Origin: Anaerolineae bacterium
GTDB lineage: Bacteria; Chloroflexota; Anaerolineae; JAADDB01
Length of the DNA: 18,727 nucleotides
Assembly (NCBI GenBank): GCA_015486895.1
Contig: WFQT01000112.1
Location: forward strand, 1-18,727
Reading direction: 5' to 3'
The notes below the pieces were generated by a model that was given only the letters and a program-made list of their open reading frames with translations, did not search any database and had not been told where the DNA came from. A program made the translations under genes and the position numbers. Below, piece after piece: positions 1 to 7,312 of this stretch; position 1 is the stretch's first letter, and every line of letters begins with the position of its first letter.

Positions 1-21
1 CAATCCCCAACACGACAAGTC

Positions 22-57
22 GGAGATTGCTTCGCCCCTGCGGGGCTCGCAATGACA
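22..57. repeat. Short palindromic intergenic repeat downstream of murI
   Basis: An imperfect palindrome centred near base 40: CCCC (35-38) and GGGG (42-45) flank TGC, and further out ATTGC (26-30) pairs with GCAAT (49-53). The flanking words GGAGATTGCTTCG and CTCGCAATGACA are, from memory, typical of a dispersed intergenic repeat in many bacterial genomes. It lies about 85 bp beyond the murI stop, at the end of that transcription unit, so it could help end transcription or protect the 3' end, although no T-run follows. Only one copy is visible here. Confidence 0.5.
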
Positions 58-141
58 AGGCCATCATGATGGTTTGCGGAAACTGTCAGGTGGATAGAAG
101 ATACATTTAGGGGAGACTCTAACAATAGCGTGCGGTTTCCC

Positions 142-957
142 TTATTCTAAGTTCAATCTTTCTACGCTGTGCGCCTGTCCGGCCAATGTGTCGCCGAGCA
201 GCAGTTGCAGGAGATCGCGGAAGGAGGGTAGCGGCCCGGTAGTAAGGAAGCGCCATGGGGATGTCGTGGTGGGGGTGAGGGGACCGGGTATTTCTGGCAA
301 CAGTTGTTTTGCTCGCCGGGCGACTGCCGGTGCCGGGTCGATAATGGTTACACCATCGGGCAACATTTCTTCCAAAACCGGCTGTAGGAAAGGGTAATGG
401 GTGCAACCCAGAACTACCTGATCGACTGTCGGTGGTAGAGGGGATAGCAAAGCTTGTAGCTGCCGGCGTACTGCCGGGCCGTTTAGCTCTCCTCTCTCGA
501 TGAGTTCTACCAGTCCTTCGCCTACCACCCGGTGCAGCGTTACGTTCCGACCGAAACGGTTCACCAGGCTGTGAAAGCGAGGCGCTTGCAATGTGCTGCG
601 AGTCGCCAATACCGCGATGTGGCCACTGTGGCTGTGCAATGCCGCCGGTTTCACTGCCGGCTCAATACCCACGAAAGGAAAATTGGGCCAGCGGGACCGT
701 AGAGTATCCAGAGCGGCGGCGGAAGCGGTGTTGCAAGCAACCACGATGAGGTCAGCGGCGGCCCGGCGCAGGAAATCGGAAATAGTTACTGCCCGGCGAA
801 CAATTTCCGCCTGAGAGCGGTTGCCGTAGGGACAGTATGCCTGATCGGCGACATAGATAAATGAAGCGGCGGGCAATGTTTTTTGCAGTGCCTTCCAGAC
901 GCTCAACCCCCCAACGCCGGAATCAAACACGCCTATGCGAACTCGAGTTTCAGTCAT
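142..957 (-). CDS. murI: Glutamate racemase
   Basis: Interconverts L- and D-glutamate without a cofactor, supplying D-Glu for peptidoglycan precursors in the cytoplasm. The 271-aa product has the usual family length and motifs: FDSGVGGLS (residues 11-19, including the conserved Asp12), VACNTASA around catalytic Cys75, and LGCTHYPFL around catalytic Cys184 with His186. The open frame runs further upstream, but that part is an out-of-frame reading of the Pro/Thr tail of the preceding gene. The start at 957 was chosen because the protein begins MTETRVRIGVFDSG as family members do, a GGGAG site lies 7 nt upstream, and the ATG overlaps the upstream TGA stop as ATGA (954-957). That overlap implies translational coupling to the TPR gene. 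No promoter of its own was seen. A racemase is certain from the paired cysteine motifs; specificity for glutamate is the family default. Confidence 0.96.
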   Translation of the reverse strand: MTETRVRIGVFDSGVGGLSVWKALQKTLPAASFIYVADQAYCPYGNRSQAEIVRRAVTISDFLRRAAADLIVVACNTASAAALDTLRSRWPNFPFVGIEPAVKPAALHSHSGHIAVLATRSTLQAPRFHSLVNRFGRNVTLHRVVGEGLVELIERGELNGPAVRRQLQALLSPLPPTVDQVVLGCTHYPFLQPVLEEMLPDGVTIIDPAPAVARRAKQLLPEIPGPLTPTTTSPWRFLTTGPLPSFRDLLQLLLGDTLAGQAHSVERLNLE

Positions 958-2231
958 CCTGTTTCTCCCGGCGTCGGTGTCAAGGTCGGCGGCAGCGGTG
1001 TCTCCGTTGCTGTGGGGGAAGCCGGGGTCGGTGAAGGCGGCGACACGGTCGGGGTTGCTGTAGGCATCGTTGGGGTAGCCGTTGGCGTTGCCGTCAACTT
1101 GGCTGGTAACGCTGTTGGTGATGGTGGTATTTTCGTCGGTGTAGCGGTGGGCGAGGCAGTCGGCGTCGTGATAGGCTTCGTTGCTGTTCGGGTGGGTGTG
1201 AACTCCGATGTAACGGTTGGTGTCGACGTAACGGCGGGGGGCACTGCTGGTGCGACTTGAGTGTTGGTCGGGGAGGCGGTTAGGGTGGGTGTTACCGTGA
1301 TGCTGGACGTGGGCGTTGGTGTAGCTGTGGGAGGGTGTAGGCAAAGCTCATGGGCGTTAGCGGCTTCTTGTTCTAATAGTGGGTCTTTGTGCAGCGAAAG
1401 TGCTTCCTTGAAATGTCGATCTGCCAGGCAAAACTGTTTTCGTTTCGCCGCCTGGCGACCGCCTTTGATCAGTGCTTCCAATAGTCGGTCTTTCACGGCT
1501 TTGTAATCAGGCGCTTCTCGATATAACTCCTGGAAGATAGCAATTCCCTTTTCCCAGTCGGCGTACCGGAATATCAAGCCTTGCTGGTACCTGGAAGCCA
1601 GAGAAATTTGGCGGGTGGCCTCAGGATCGTTGGGTTTCCAGTGTAGCGCTTCCTCGTACATGCGGATGGCCAGCTCCATATCGCCGCTATTCACGTAGCC
1701 GGCTCCTTCTTTCATGGCAATCTGGTAAGCTAAGTGGGCAATCTTCTGGGGGTGGTAAGTGGGCACTGCATTGTGAATTTGTTCTAGAAGTTGTTTTGCT
1801 GCGATGAGATTGCCGCGGGCGAACTCGTTTTGGGTCCTTTGCCACAGTTGATCCAATGTGGCTTGCTCAACCTGGGCCGGCAGCGGGGTGGGGGACGGCG
1901 GTATCGGCGTGATGACCAGCAGATGGCGCAATTGTTTCCTGGCTCCCTGGTGATCTGGTTCCAATTGTAGCGCCTGGCGGAATTCTGCTTCGGCGAGAGC
2001 CTTATTGCCTGTTGCCATGGCGGCTAACCCGCGTTGGTAATGTTGCTCAGCTTTTGTTTGCCGGGCAGCGAGACGATCTTGTAAGCCTTGATGCACCCCC
2101 GCAACGACGCCTATTCCCACGATGGAGAAGCCTATTAGCAAGGTTAAGACGATCAGTAAGAGCTGACGCCATTCTAAACCGCGCCAGCGACGCCGAATAA
2201 GATGGCCGATAACAATTTTTCTCCTGGGCAA
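954..2231 (-). CDS. Membrane-anchored TPR protein with Pro/Thr-rich tail
   Basis: A 425-aa protein of unknown specific role. A basic N-terminus (RRK, RRRWR) precedes one hydrophobic helix at about residues 23-46, consistent with an N-in signal anchor. Tetratricopeptide-like helices follow: one repeat at about 62-95 (YQRGLAAMATGNKALAEAEF), a short Pro-rich linker at 108-120, then further repeats at about 125-298, including AIRMYEEALHWKPNDPEA. Residues 300-425 are almost purely Thr, Pro, Ala, Ser and Val and run to the stop, with no domain beyond. The start is TTG, with GGAGG at 2237-2241 five bases upstream; no in-frame ATG fits better. TPR domains mediate protein-protein contacts, so a scaffold outside the membrane is plausible but unproven. 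It is the first gene of a pair with murI, and the murI ribosome site and start lie inside its last codons. Confidence 0.85.
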   Translation of the reverse strand: MPRRKIVIGHLIRRRWRGLEWRQLLLIVLTLLIGFSIVGIGVVAGVHQGLQDRLAARQTKAEQHYQRGLAAMATGNKALAEAEFRQALQLEPDHQGARKQLRHLLVITPIPPSPTPLPAQVEQATLDQLWQRTQNEFARGNLIAAKQLLEQIHNAVPTYHPQKIAHLAYQIAMKEGAGYVNSGDMELAIRMYEEALHWKPNDPEATRQISLASRYQQGLIFRYADWEKGIAIFQELYREAPDYKAVKDRLLEALIKGGRQAAKRKQFCLADRHFKEALSLHKDPLLEQEAANAHELCLHPPTATPTPTSSITVTPTLTASPTNTQVAPAVPPAVTSTPTVTSEFTPTRTATKPITTPTASPTATPTKIPPSPTALPAKLTATPTATPTMPTATPTVSPPSPTPASPTATETPLPPTLTPTPGETG

Positions 2232-2436
2232 ATATGCCTCCTATGGTGAAATTACTTCTGGCCGTTCCTCTCCGTGTTATTTTCTCTTCAAACCGGGTCG
2301 TCTGTGCCATTGGTGATTGTCTATAGCCATCTAGCCATGCCCAATAAGCCACAGATTGACGCCAAAAACGGATCGTTTCCTATCTGTGAAAGGAGTCGCT
2401 GTTAATCAGCGTTCTATCCTTTGATGGATGCAGCCA

Positions 2437-4098
2437 TTATCGGAAGTTTAACGTTGTTTGTCCGGCAATAGTTCCTGCAGTTGTGGCGAAAGTGATGGTT
2501 ATTTTGCCACTTGCCGGCCGCGAAGCGGGTAATGGTATTGCCAACGCCAGTGCCGGCCCCGGCGAAATGGTGATATCATTCCGGGTGAAAAAAGTGGTGC
2601 CGTTCAGGGCAACCGTTAACTTGCCAGTCAACTCACGCGTCGTTGCCAATCGCAACGCGAGGGCATCTCCCTGCTGCCAGAAATTGACCGTGCCCAGGGA
2701 TGTGGCGTTGATCATGCCACTGCTGCCTGCTACGGGATACCAACATTCGCGCCAACTGAAAGTGCTGCCGGACGGCAAAGTAGCTGTATCATTGAAAGTC
2801 TGAGCCACGCCACTGTGCAGTTCAACGTAACTGGAACCGTCGTCTGTCCAGTTGTCCGGGCTAATTGCCCCGCCGAAGGAAAAAGCTTTGACGCCGTGCA
2901 TCTGTTCCCGGGGAAAAACGCGCACGATTCCTTCCTCGGCCTCGTGATCGTATACTGCTGCCCAATTGGCTAAAACAGGGCGGGCAAAAACGCCTAACCA
3001 GCCGCCCCAGTTAACCGGGTAGCTCAAGTCATGTCCTTGATAGAGAGGCCAGGAGATAATGCCGCCGGGTCCCGGCAATCCGGGTGCACTGGTGGAATGT
3101 ACTTCCATCTGTTGGGCGGGGATGATGAACTGGAGGCCGGAGGAAGGAGCATTGCCGCGGCCGGGGGCCAGCATGGCGTTGTCCCAGAATTTGTACGTGA
3201 GCGGCCGCCCTGTTGGGTTGTGCAGGGCGACGTTGATGTGAAACGCCGCCTCGCCAGCCAACAGGCTAACGGTCACCGTGGCTTGTAACTGCCCGGCCGG
3301 AGCGTAGCGCATCATGGTCCAGCGGCCGTTTTTGTCCCGGCCCATTTGCACTTGCCAGGGCACGCCCCAGGTGTAGCCGTGCTCTTCTATGGGGAAGCCC
3401 CACTCCAACCCACCGGCGGCTAACCACCAGTTGGCCCCTTCTGGCTCCGTCGGTCCCCAGTGGGTCGGCTTGAGCACCGGATTCTGGTAGAATTCGTTGT
3501 TGCCTGTAGGTTTGAAAAGGCACTGATACAGGCGTCCTCCCACCTCCGGCAAAAAGGTAATTCGCAAATAGGCGTTTTCCATCACAATCAGCCGGTAGCG
3601 GTGTGCTTGCGGATGCGGGTGAGCGGCGTTGTAAGCGTCCCGGTCGAATAATCGCAGCGGAAAGCCGTTGTGGAACGGATCGATGGCGTCGCTCAAGTAG
3701 CGACTGTACGGGTAGGTTGGGATATCGATGGCAGTCTCGTAAACCCGTACCGCCGGGGTGGGGGGCTCTTGTGCCGGTGTAGATGACGGCGTGTCTGTAG
3801 GTGAGGGCGTGCCGGTGGGGGAAGGCGTTCCCGTTGGTGATGGCGTATCTGTTGGCGAAGGTGTTCCTGTAGGTGATGGTGTATTTGTTGGGGAAGGCAT
3901 TTCTGTTGGTGATGGCGTGTCCGTCGGTGACGGCGTCCTCGTCGCTGTGAAAGTCAGGCTTGGTGACGGCTGCGCTGTAAGGAGTTGCTGCGCTGCCTTT
4001 TCCGGCGTCCTGCCGGTCTGTTTGCTGCTGCAACCGACCAGGAATAGCAGCAAGCAAAACAGCATCGCTGTTGGGTGCTTCCGCAACATGGTTTTCAC
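2437..4098 (-). CDS. DUF5107-domain lipoprotein with 18-bp-repeat-encoded Pro/Thr linker
   Basis: A predicted secreted lipoprotein of 553 aa. The signal peptide MKTMLRKHPT is followed by a hydrophobic core and the lipobox LVGC, with Cys23 as the lipidation site. Residues about 44-115 form a Pro/Thr/Ser linker with repeating TPSPTx. From about residue 165 the protein resembles the DUF5107 family (ENAYLRITFLPEVGGRLY, then AAGGLEWGFP near 228-236), whose fold is related to galactose-mutarotase-like beta-sandwiches; in other proteins it often accompanies sugar-related TPR proteins. No enzyme activity can be assigned. The GTG at 4098 was preferred because GGAGG lies 10 nt upstream (4109-4113) and a promoter at 4121-4149 excludes longer versions; ATG at 4089 is the alternative. 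It lies 107 bp downstream of wtpA but appears to be transcribed separately. Confidence 0.8.
   Translation of the reverse strand: MKTMLRKHPTAMLFCLLLFLVGCSSKQTGRTPEKAAQQLLTAQPSPSLTFTATRTPSPTDTPSPTEMPSPTNTPSPTGTPSPTDTPSPTGTPSPTGTPSPTDTPSSTPAQEPPTPAVRVYETAIDIPTYPYSRYLSDAIDPFHNGFPLRLFDRDAYNAAHPHPQAHRYRLIVMENAYLRITFLPEVGGRLYQCLFKPTGNNEFYQNPVLKPTHWGPTEPEGANWWLAAGGLEWGFPIEEHGYTWGVPWQVQMGRDKNGRWTMMRYAPAGQLQATVTVSLLAGEAAFHINVALHNPTGRPLTYKFWDNAMLAPGRGNAPSSGLQFIIPAQQMEVHSTSAPGLPGPGGIISWPLYQGHDLSYPVNWGGWLGVFARPVLANWAAVYDHEAEEGIVRVFPREQMHGVKAFSFGGAISPDNWTDDGSSYVELHSGVAQTFNDTATLPSGSTFSWRECWYPVAGSSGMINATSLGTVNFWQQGDALALRLATTRELTGKLTVALNGTTFFTRNDITISPGPALALAIPLPASRPASGKITITFATTAGTIAGQTTLNFR
3775..3936 (-). 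repeat. Nine-unit 18-bp coding tandem repeat (TPSPTx)
   Basis: Nine consecutive 18-bp units encode TPSPTD, TPSPTE, MPSPTN, TPSPTG, TPSPTD, TPSPTG, TPSPTG, TPSPTD and TPSSTP in the DUF5107 lipoprotein. Units differ mainly at third positions and at the sixth residue, which alternates among Asp, Glu, Asn and Gly. The pattern suggests unit duplication followed by drift under selection for a stiff, extended spacer between lipid anchor and domain. Confidence 0.9.
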
Positions 4099-4120
4099 CG
4101 CTACACTTCCTCCCCGGGGC

Positions 4121-4149
4121 AGTGTAGCACGCCCACCAGTTGCCGTCAA
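4121..4149 (-). promoter_or_regulatory. Sigma-70-like promoter of the DUF5107 lipoprotein gene
   Basis: On the minus strand there is a -35 box TTGACG (4144-4149), a 17-bp spacer and a -10 box TACACT (4121-4126). Transcription would begin near 4114, just before the GGAGG site at 4109-4113, giving a very short leader. This supports the GTG start at 4098 and separate transcription from wtpA. Confidence 0.6.
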
Positions 4150-4175
4150 ACGTGAAAACGGCTTTAGGTGGGCGT
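4129..4175. repeat. Inverted repeat overlapping the DUF5107 promoter
   Basis: ACGCCCACC (4129-4137) and GGTGGGCGT (4167-4175) are perfect 9-bp arms. Inside them GCCGT (4142-4146) pairs with ACGGC (4158-4162), so the whole forms a two-part stem with an 11-nt loop. It covers the -35 box and spacer of the promoter. No T-run follows on the minus strand, so a simple intrinsic terminator for wtpA is unlikely; an operator or a transcript-end structure is possible. Confidence 0.5.
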
Positions 4176-4205
4176 AGTCTGCGATGGTGAAAATTGCCGC
4201 AAAGG

Positions 4206-5198
4206 TTATGGGGTCGGCGTGACCAGCGGTCGTAACGTATCAGGCATTTTCTCTGGGTGATCTGCCACGGCCGGCGCGATGGGAGGTTGGCCGTTCTGTT
4301 GCAGAATGCGTTGTCCTTCCGGACCTAAGAGGAAAGCAACAAAAGCTGCGGCCAGACGGGGATGTGGCGCATTGGTCGGAATCGTCAGCCCGTACACAAT
4401 GGGGGCGCCGTGTAGTTGTACCGTGCTTCCCGGCGTCTTGCCTGATAATTCGACGACGGCCTGGCTGTAAAGGTTGGCATATTGGGGCGAGGAAAGGTCA
4501 ATTTGCTTTGGGAGTTCCACGTAATGCAATTGGTGTTGAACGGCTACGGAAAGGTACTCGAAGGCATAGTCCAACTCATTGCTTTCCAACAGAGCTAATA
4601 ATTCTACCGCTTTCGGCCGGATGTTCTCTTGTGGGCAATTCTGCTGCAGCCTGGCAGCCAACCCTGGCGATTTGTTGTATGTCTCGGCTAACTGCCATAG
4701 CATAATCGTCCGATAGCCGCACGGGTCCGCGTTGGGGTCCGAGTGGCCGTAGCGCACGCCGGGGCGTAGCAGCACATTGTACCAGTTGTTACTATTGATT
4801 TCTGTGGCGAACTTGCTCTGGTCGGTGTAAGCGATTACCATCTTATTGGTGGCAAAACGCGCCGTCCAGTGGGCAAAATTGGGGTACATCATGTCTGGAA
4901 TCAGGCGGTAATCTGCCGAAGCAAGTACGTCTGTCTGCTTGCCCAACTCGGTGACCTGGCGGATGACCGAGCGACTGCCGGCAGCGACTCGCTCCACTCG
5001 TACGCCAGGGTGCTTGGCTGTGAAAGCGTCCGCTGCTTGTTGCAGAGGAATAGACAAACTGCCGGCGTGAAAAACTGTCAGTGTGCCGGTCAAGTCGCTA
5101 CTATTGGTGGTGGTGGTGTTCTGTCGGGCCGGTGTGCAGGCCACGGTTAGTAAGGCGAGTGAAATTACCGTGGCGAGCAAGGTGATACGAAATTTCAT
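4206..5198 (-). CDS. wtpA: Tungstate/molybdate ABC transporter substrate-binding lipoprotein (WtpA type)
   Basis: Captures tungstate or molybdate outside the membrane for ABC import, feeding molybdopterin or tungstopterin enzymes. The 330-aa precursor has a short signal peptide ending in lipobox TVAC (Cys21) and a Thr/Asn-rich spacer. The WtpA/archaeal ModA pattern follows: GTLTVFHAGSLS (38-49), DVLASADYRLIP (90-101), SDPNADPCGYR (153-163) and DYAFEYLSVA (210-219). In archaeal structures of this family an Asp and a Glu join the oxyanion in octahedral coordination; Asp158 and Glu214 are the natural candidates. The ATG at 5198 has AGGAGGT about 10 nt upstream. No permease or ATPase gene adjoins it, so its partners must be encoded elsewhere. 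It has its own promoter and a ModE-like operator. Tungstate versus molybdate preference cannot be told from sequence. Confidence 0.93.
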   Translation of the reverse strand: MKFRITLLATVISLALLTVACTPARQNTTTTNSSDLTGTLTVFHAGSLSIPLQQAADAFTAKHPGVRVERVAAGSRSVIRQVTELGKQTDVLASADYRLIPDMMYPNFAHWTARFATNKMVIAYTDQSKFATEINSNNWYNVLLRPGVRYGHSDPNADPCGYRTIMLWQLAETYNKSPGLAARLQQNCPQENIRPKAVELLALLESNELDYAFEYLSVAVQHQLHYVELPKQIDLSSPQYANLYSQAVVELSGKTPGSTVQLHGAPIVYGLTIPTNAPHPRLAAAFVAFLLGPEGQRILQQNGQPPIAPAVADHPEKMPDTLRPLVTPTP

Positions 5199-5224
5199 GG
5201 TCTCTGTTACCTCCTATAAATATG

Positions 5225-5249
5225 TCGTTATGTAGGAGAGACATAACGA
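5225..5249. promoter_or_regulatory. Candidate ModE-like operator upstream of wtpA
   Basis: A perfect inverted repeat: TCGTTATGT (5225-5233), a 7-nt centre, then ACATAACGA (5241-5249). The arms resemble, from memory, the ModE recognition half-sites (CGTTATATA and TATATAACG). The site begins at the predicted transcription start of wtpA, where a bound repressor would block RNA polymerase. A loop-forming leader RNA is the alternative. Confidence 0.6.
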
Positions 5250-5255
5250 TGATCA

Positions 5256-5285
5256 ATTTTAATACTGCCAGGCTGTAGATGTCAA
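5256..5285 (-). promoter_or_regulatory. Sigma-70-like promoter of wtpA
   Basis: On the minus strand a consensus -35 box TTGACA (5280-5285) is followed by an 18-bp spacer and a -10 box TAAAAT (5256-5261). Transcription should start near 5249, at the edge of the palindrome at 5225-5249, leaving a leader of about 50 nt. Confidence 0.7.
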
Positions 5286-5424
5286 GAAAAGTGGCGACGG
5301 TTGTCACTGGCGTCCAGGCACTATCTGCGGACGTGTTTGCGGTTCATGATTGGATGATTCGTCGCTTGCTTTAGCTTTGTCCCTTGCTTGTTGGCATACA
5401 CCACGCCGCCGGCTAAGTACTTCT

Positions 5425-6039
5425 TCATTCGAGGTAAAGCCGGTTTTTCTGGATGTACGCTTCGACTGCCGCTGGTACTTGATAGCGGATGGTACGCCGT
5501 TGCCGCACGCGTTTTTGTAGAATATGGGAGGCAATTTCCAGCTCCGGCATGTCCAACAGGGTAACTCGGCGGCGAATTCCCGGCAACGCATGTTCCAAGT
5601 ATGCCCAGTCCAGCACAACGTCAAATCGGGTCAACGCCACCAGTTGGCAAGCGGCTAATAGTTTCTCCGGTTCGTACCAGTTTGGCAGATCGGCCAAAGA
5701 GTCGAAACCGATGAGAAAATACAGCCCGGTGTTTGGAGGGAACTGCTGTTGCAGGATGTGAATCATATCCACGGTATAATGTGGCCCTGGCCGATCTGCA
5801 TCCACCCGGGAAATGATGAAAGCCGGGTTGTCGGCAATGGCCAAGCGCAGCATTTCTAGGCGATGGCTGACCGGTGTCAGGCGTCGGTCGCGCTTATGGG
5901 GTGGGTCGGCCGCCGGCGCGAAGTAGACCCGGCTCAAGTTTAGCTGATCGCGGGCTTCTTCTGCCAAAATTAAATGGCCCATGTGGGGCGGGTCAAAAGT
6001 GCCACCGAAAATACCGATGCGCCGGTTCTCACTTTCCAA
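5425..6039 (-). CDS. nadD: Nicotinate-nucleotide adenylyltransferase
   Basis: Joins ATP with nicotinate mononucleotide to give deamido-NAD, a required step of NAD synthesis. The 204-aa length is normal. Motifs: GIFGGTFDPPHMGHL (9-23) with the HxGH nucleotide-binding signature, the substrate region RPGPHYTVDM (83-92), FLIGFDSLADLPNW (108-121), and a C-terminal RTIRYQVPAAVEAYI (182-196). The C-terminal ISSTxIR motif of the family is changed here to IASHILQ (169-175), keeping one Ser. The start is TTG, overlapping the last 11 nt of obgE; no in-frame ATG or GTG lies at a sensible place, and a GGGGAG site lies about 12 nt upstream. It is the last gene of the methyltransferase-obgE-nadD operon, and the obgE-nadD pairing is common in bacteria. 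Confidence 0.94.
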   Translation of the reverse strand: MESENRRIGIFGGTFDPPHMGHLILAEEARDQLNLSRVYFAPAADPPHKRDRRLTPVSHRLEMLRLAIADNPAFIISRVDADRPGPHYTVDMIHILQQQFPPNTGLYFLIGFDSLADLPNWYEPEKLLAACQLVALTRFDVVLDWAYLEHALPGIRRRVTLLDMPELEIASHILQKRVRQRRTIRYQVPAAVEAYIQKNRLYLE

Positions 6040-7309
6040 AGGCGTTTTCCACTCCCCATACCAGTTCTGTTTTACCGATGCGCACCGTATCCCCTTCGGT
6101 GATACCGGCTTTCTCTAATGATTGGCTAATAGATAGGGCATCCAAGATGCGTTGGAAGCGCATGGCTGCTTCGTAATACTGCCAGTTGGTCATGGCGGCT
6201 GCTCGCTCGATGGCCTTGCCGCGGACAACCCAGATGCCTTCTTTGTCCTGTTCCACACTGAACGCTTTCTCGTCTTCTACAGGCTGGATGATTCCAAGTT
6301 CTGGCGTTGTTGTTTCTACTTGTGGCTGGGTGTCTAACATCTCCAGCACCCGGCTCATTAGTTGCGGCACATGCTCTCTGGTCAATGCGGAAATTGCCAT
6401 CTGTGGCAAGTCTTGGGTTGTTAGAGCTGCTCGCACCTCTGGCCAACGCTCTTGTGCTGTTGGCATGTCCATTTTATTGAAGACGACGATTTGCGGCTTA
6501 TCTGCCAGGGTCGGATTGAATAGGACCAATTCCTGGTTGATGGCTTCCATGTCGCCTAATGGATCGGGACTGAGGCCGTTAAGCAGGTGTATTAGTACCC
6601 GGCAACGCTCAATATGGCGCAGGAACTCATGGCCTAAGCCGGTGCCTTCGTGGGCGCCATCCACCAGTCCAGGGATGTCCGCCAAGATGAAAGCACGATG
6701 TCCTACGGCGACCACCCCTAACATGGGGATCAGCGTGGTGAAGGGGTAAGCGGCGATCTTGGGCCGGGCAGCACTGGCGGCGGCCAACAGGGTGGATTTC
6801 CCTGCGTTGGGCACCCCGACGATACCAGCGTCGGCGATTAGTTTCAGCTCTAAGCGTAACCAGTGTTCCTCTCCTGGCTCGCCGTTTTCTGCCATGCGGG
6901 GAGTCTTGTTGGTGGCTGAGCGGAAAGCGGCGTTGCCCCGGCCACCCCGGCCGCCTCTTGCCGCTAACGCTTTTTGCCCCGGTTTGGTGAGGTCCGCTAA
7001 TAGCTCGCCATTCTCGGCATCATAGACTAACGTGCCAGCCGGCACCGGCACATACACATCCTCGCCCTGGGCGCCAGTTTTGTTGCTGCCGCCACCATGT
7101 TTGCCGTGGCCTGCTTTGTTATGTACTTTGAACTTCAGGTGATAGAGGGTATTTAGCGCTGGGTCAACAATGATATAGACGTCTCCCCCTTTGCCGCCGT
7201 TGCCACCTGCCGGGCCGCCCCGGGGCACGAATTTCTCGCGCCGGAAGGCGACGATGCCATTGCCGCCGTCTCCCCCTTTCACGTAGATTTTTACTCGGTC
7301 GAAAAACAT
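6029..7309 (-). CDS. obgE: GTPase Obg/CgtA
   Basis: An essential GTPase involved in late 50S ribosome assembly, with links to the stringent response. The 426-aa protein has three domains. The Gly-rich Obg fold covers about residues 1-159 (KGGDGGNGIVAFRREKFVPRG spans 11-31). The G domain follows, with P-loop GVPNAGKS (165-172), YPFTTL (188-193), DIPG (211-214), NKMD (278-281) and SAL (307-309). The C-terminal OCT domain lies at about 345-426 (FSVEQDKEGIWVVRG). All GTP-binding motifs are intact. The ATG at 7309 gives the standard MFFDRVKIYVKGGDGG start; the ribosome site is weak (AGAAAGAA), which fits coupling to the methyltransferase gene that ends 3 nt upstream. The 3' end overlaps nadD. Confidence 0.97.
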   Translation of the reverse strand: MFFDRVKIYVKGGDGGNGIVAFRREKFVPRGGPAGGNGGKGGDVYIIVDPALNTLYHLKFKVHNKAGHGKHGGGSNKTGAQGEDVYVPVPAGTLVYDAENGELLADLTKPGQKALAARGGRGGRGNAAFRSATNKTPRMAENGEPGEEHWLRLELKLIADAGIVGVPNAGKSTLLAAASAARPKIAAYPFTTLIPMLGVVAVGHRAFILADIPGLVDGAHEGTGLGHEFLRHIERCRVLIHLLNGLSPDPLGDMEAINQELVLFNPTLADKPQIVVFNKMDMPTAQERWPEVRAALTTQDLPQMAISALTREHVPQLMSRVLEMLDTQPQVETTTPELGIIQPVEDEKAFSVEQDKEGIWVVRGKAIERAAAMTNWQYYEAAMRFQRILDALSISQSLEKAGITEGDTVRIGKTELVWGVENAFGK

Positions 7310-7312
7310 GAT

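Noticed and set aside
958..1344. A 129-residue N-terminal extension of MurI
   Set aside because: Composition (Asn, His, Asp, Tyr-rich) shows a frame-shifted reading of the Pro/Thr tail; the true MurI start has a ribosome site and the ATGA overlap.
883..1506. Plus-strand open frames encoding Val/Gly-rich repeats
   Set aside because: They are the antisense reading of the Pro/Thr-rich tail of the TPR protein; such repeats stay open on both strands. No ribosome site or family match.
3775..3936. CRISPR-like array
   Set aside because: Units are 18 bp, contiguous without spacers and in frame within a gene; they encode TPSPTx.
3758..4177. Plus-strand frame with VGEGVPVGDG repeats
   Set aside because: Antisense of the TPSPTx repeat in the DUF5107 lipoprotein, which has a signal peptide, promoter and domain on the minus strand.
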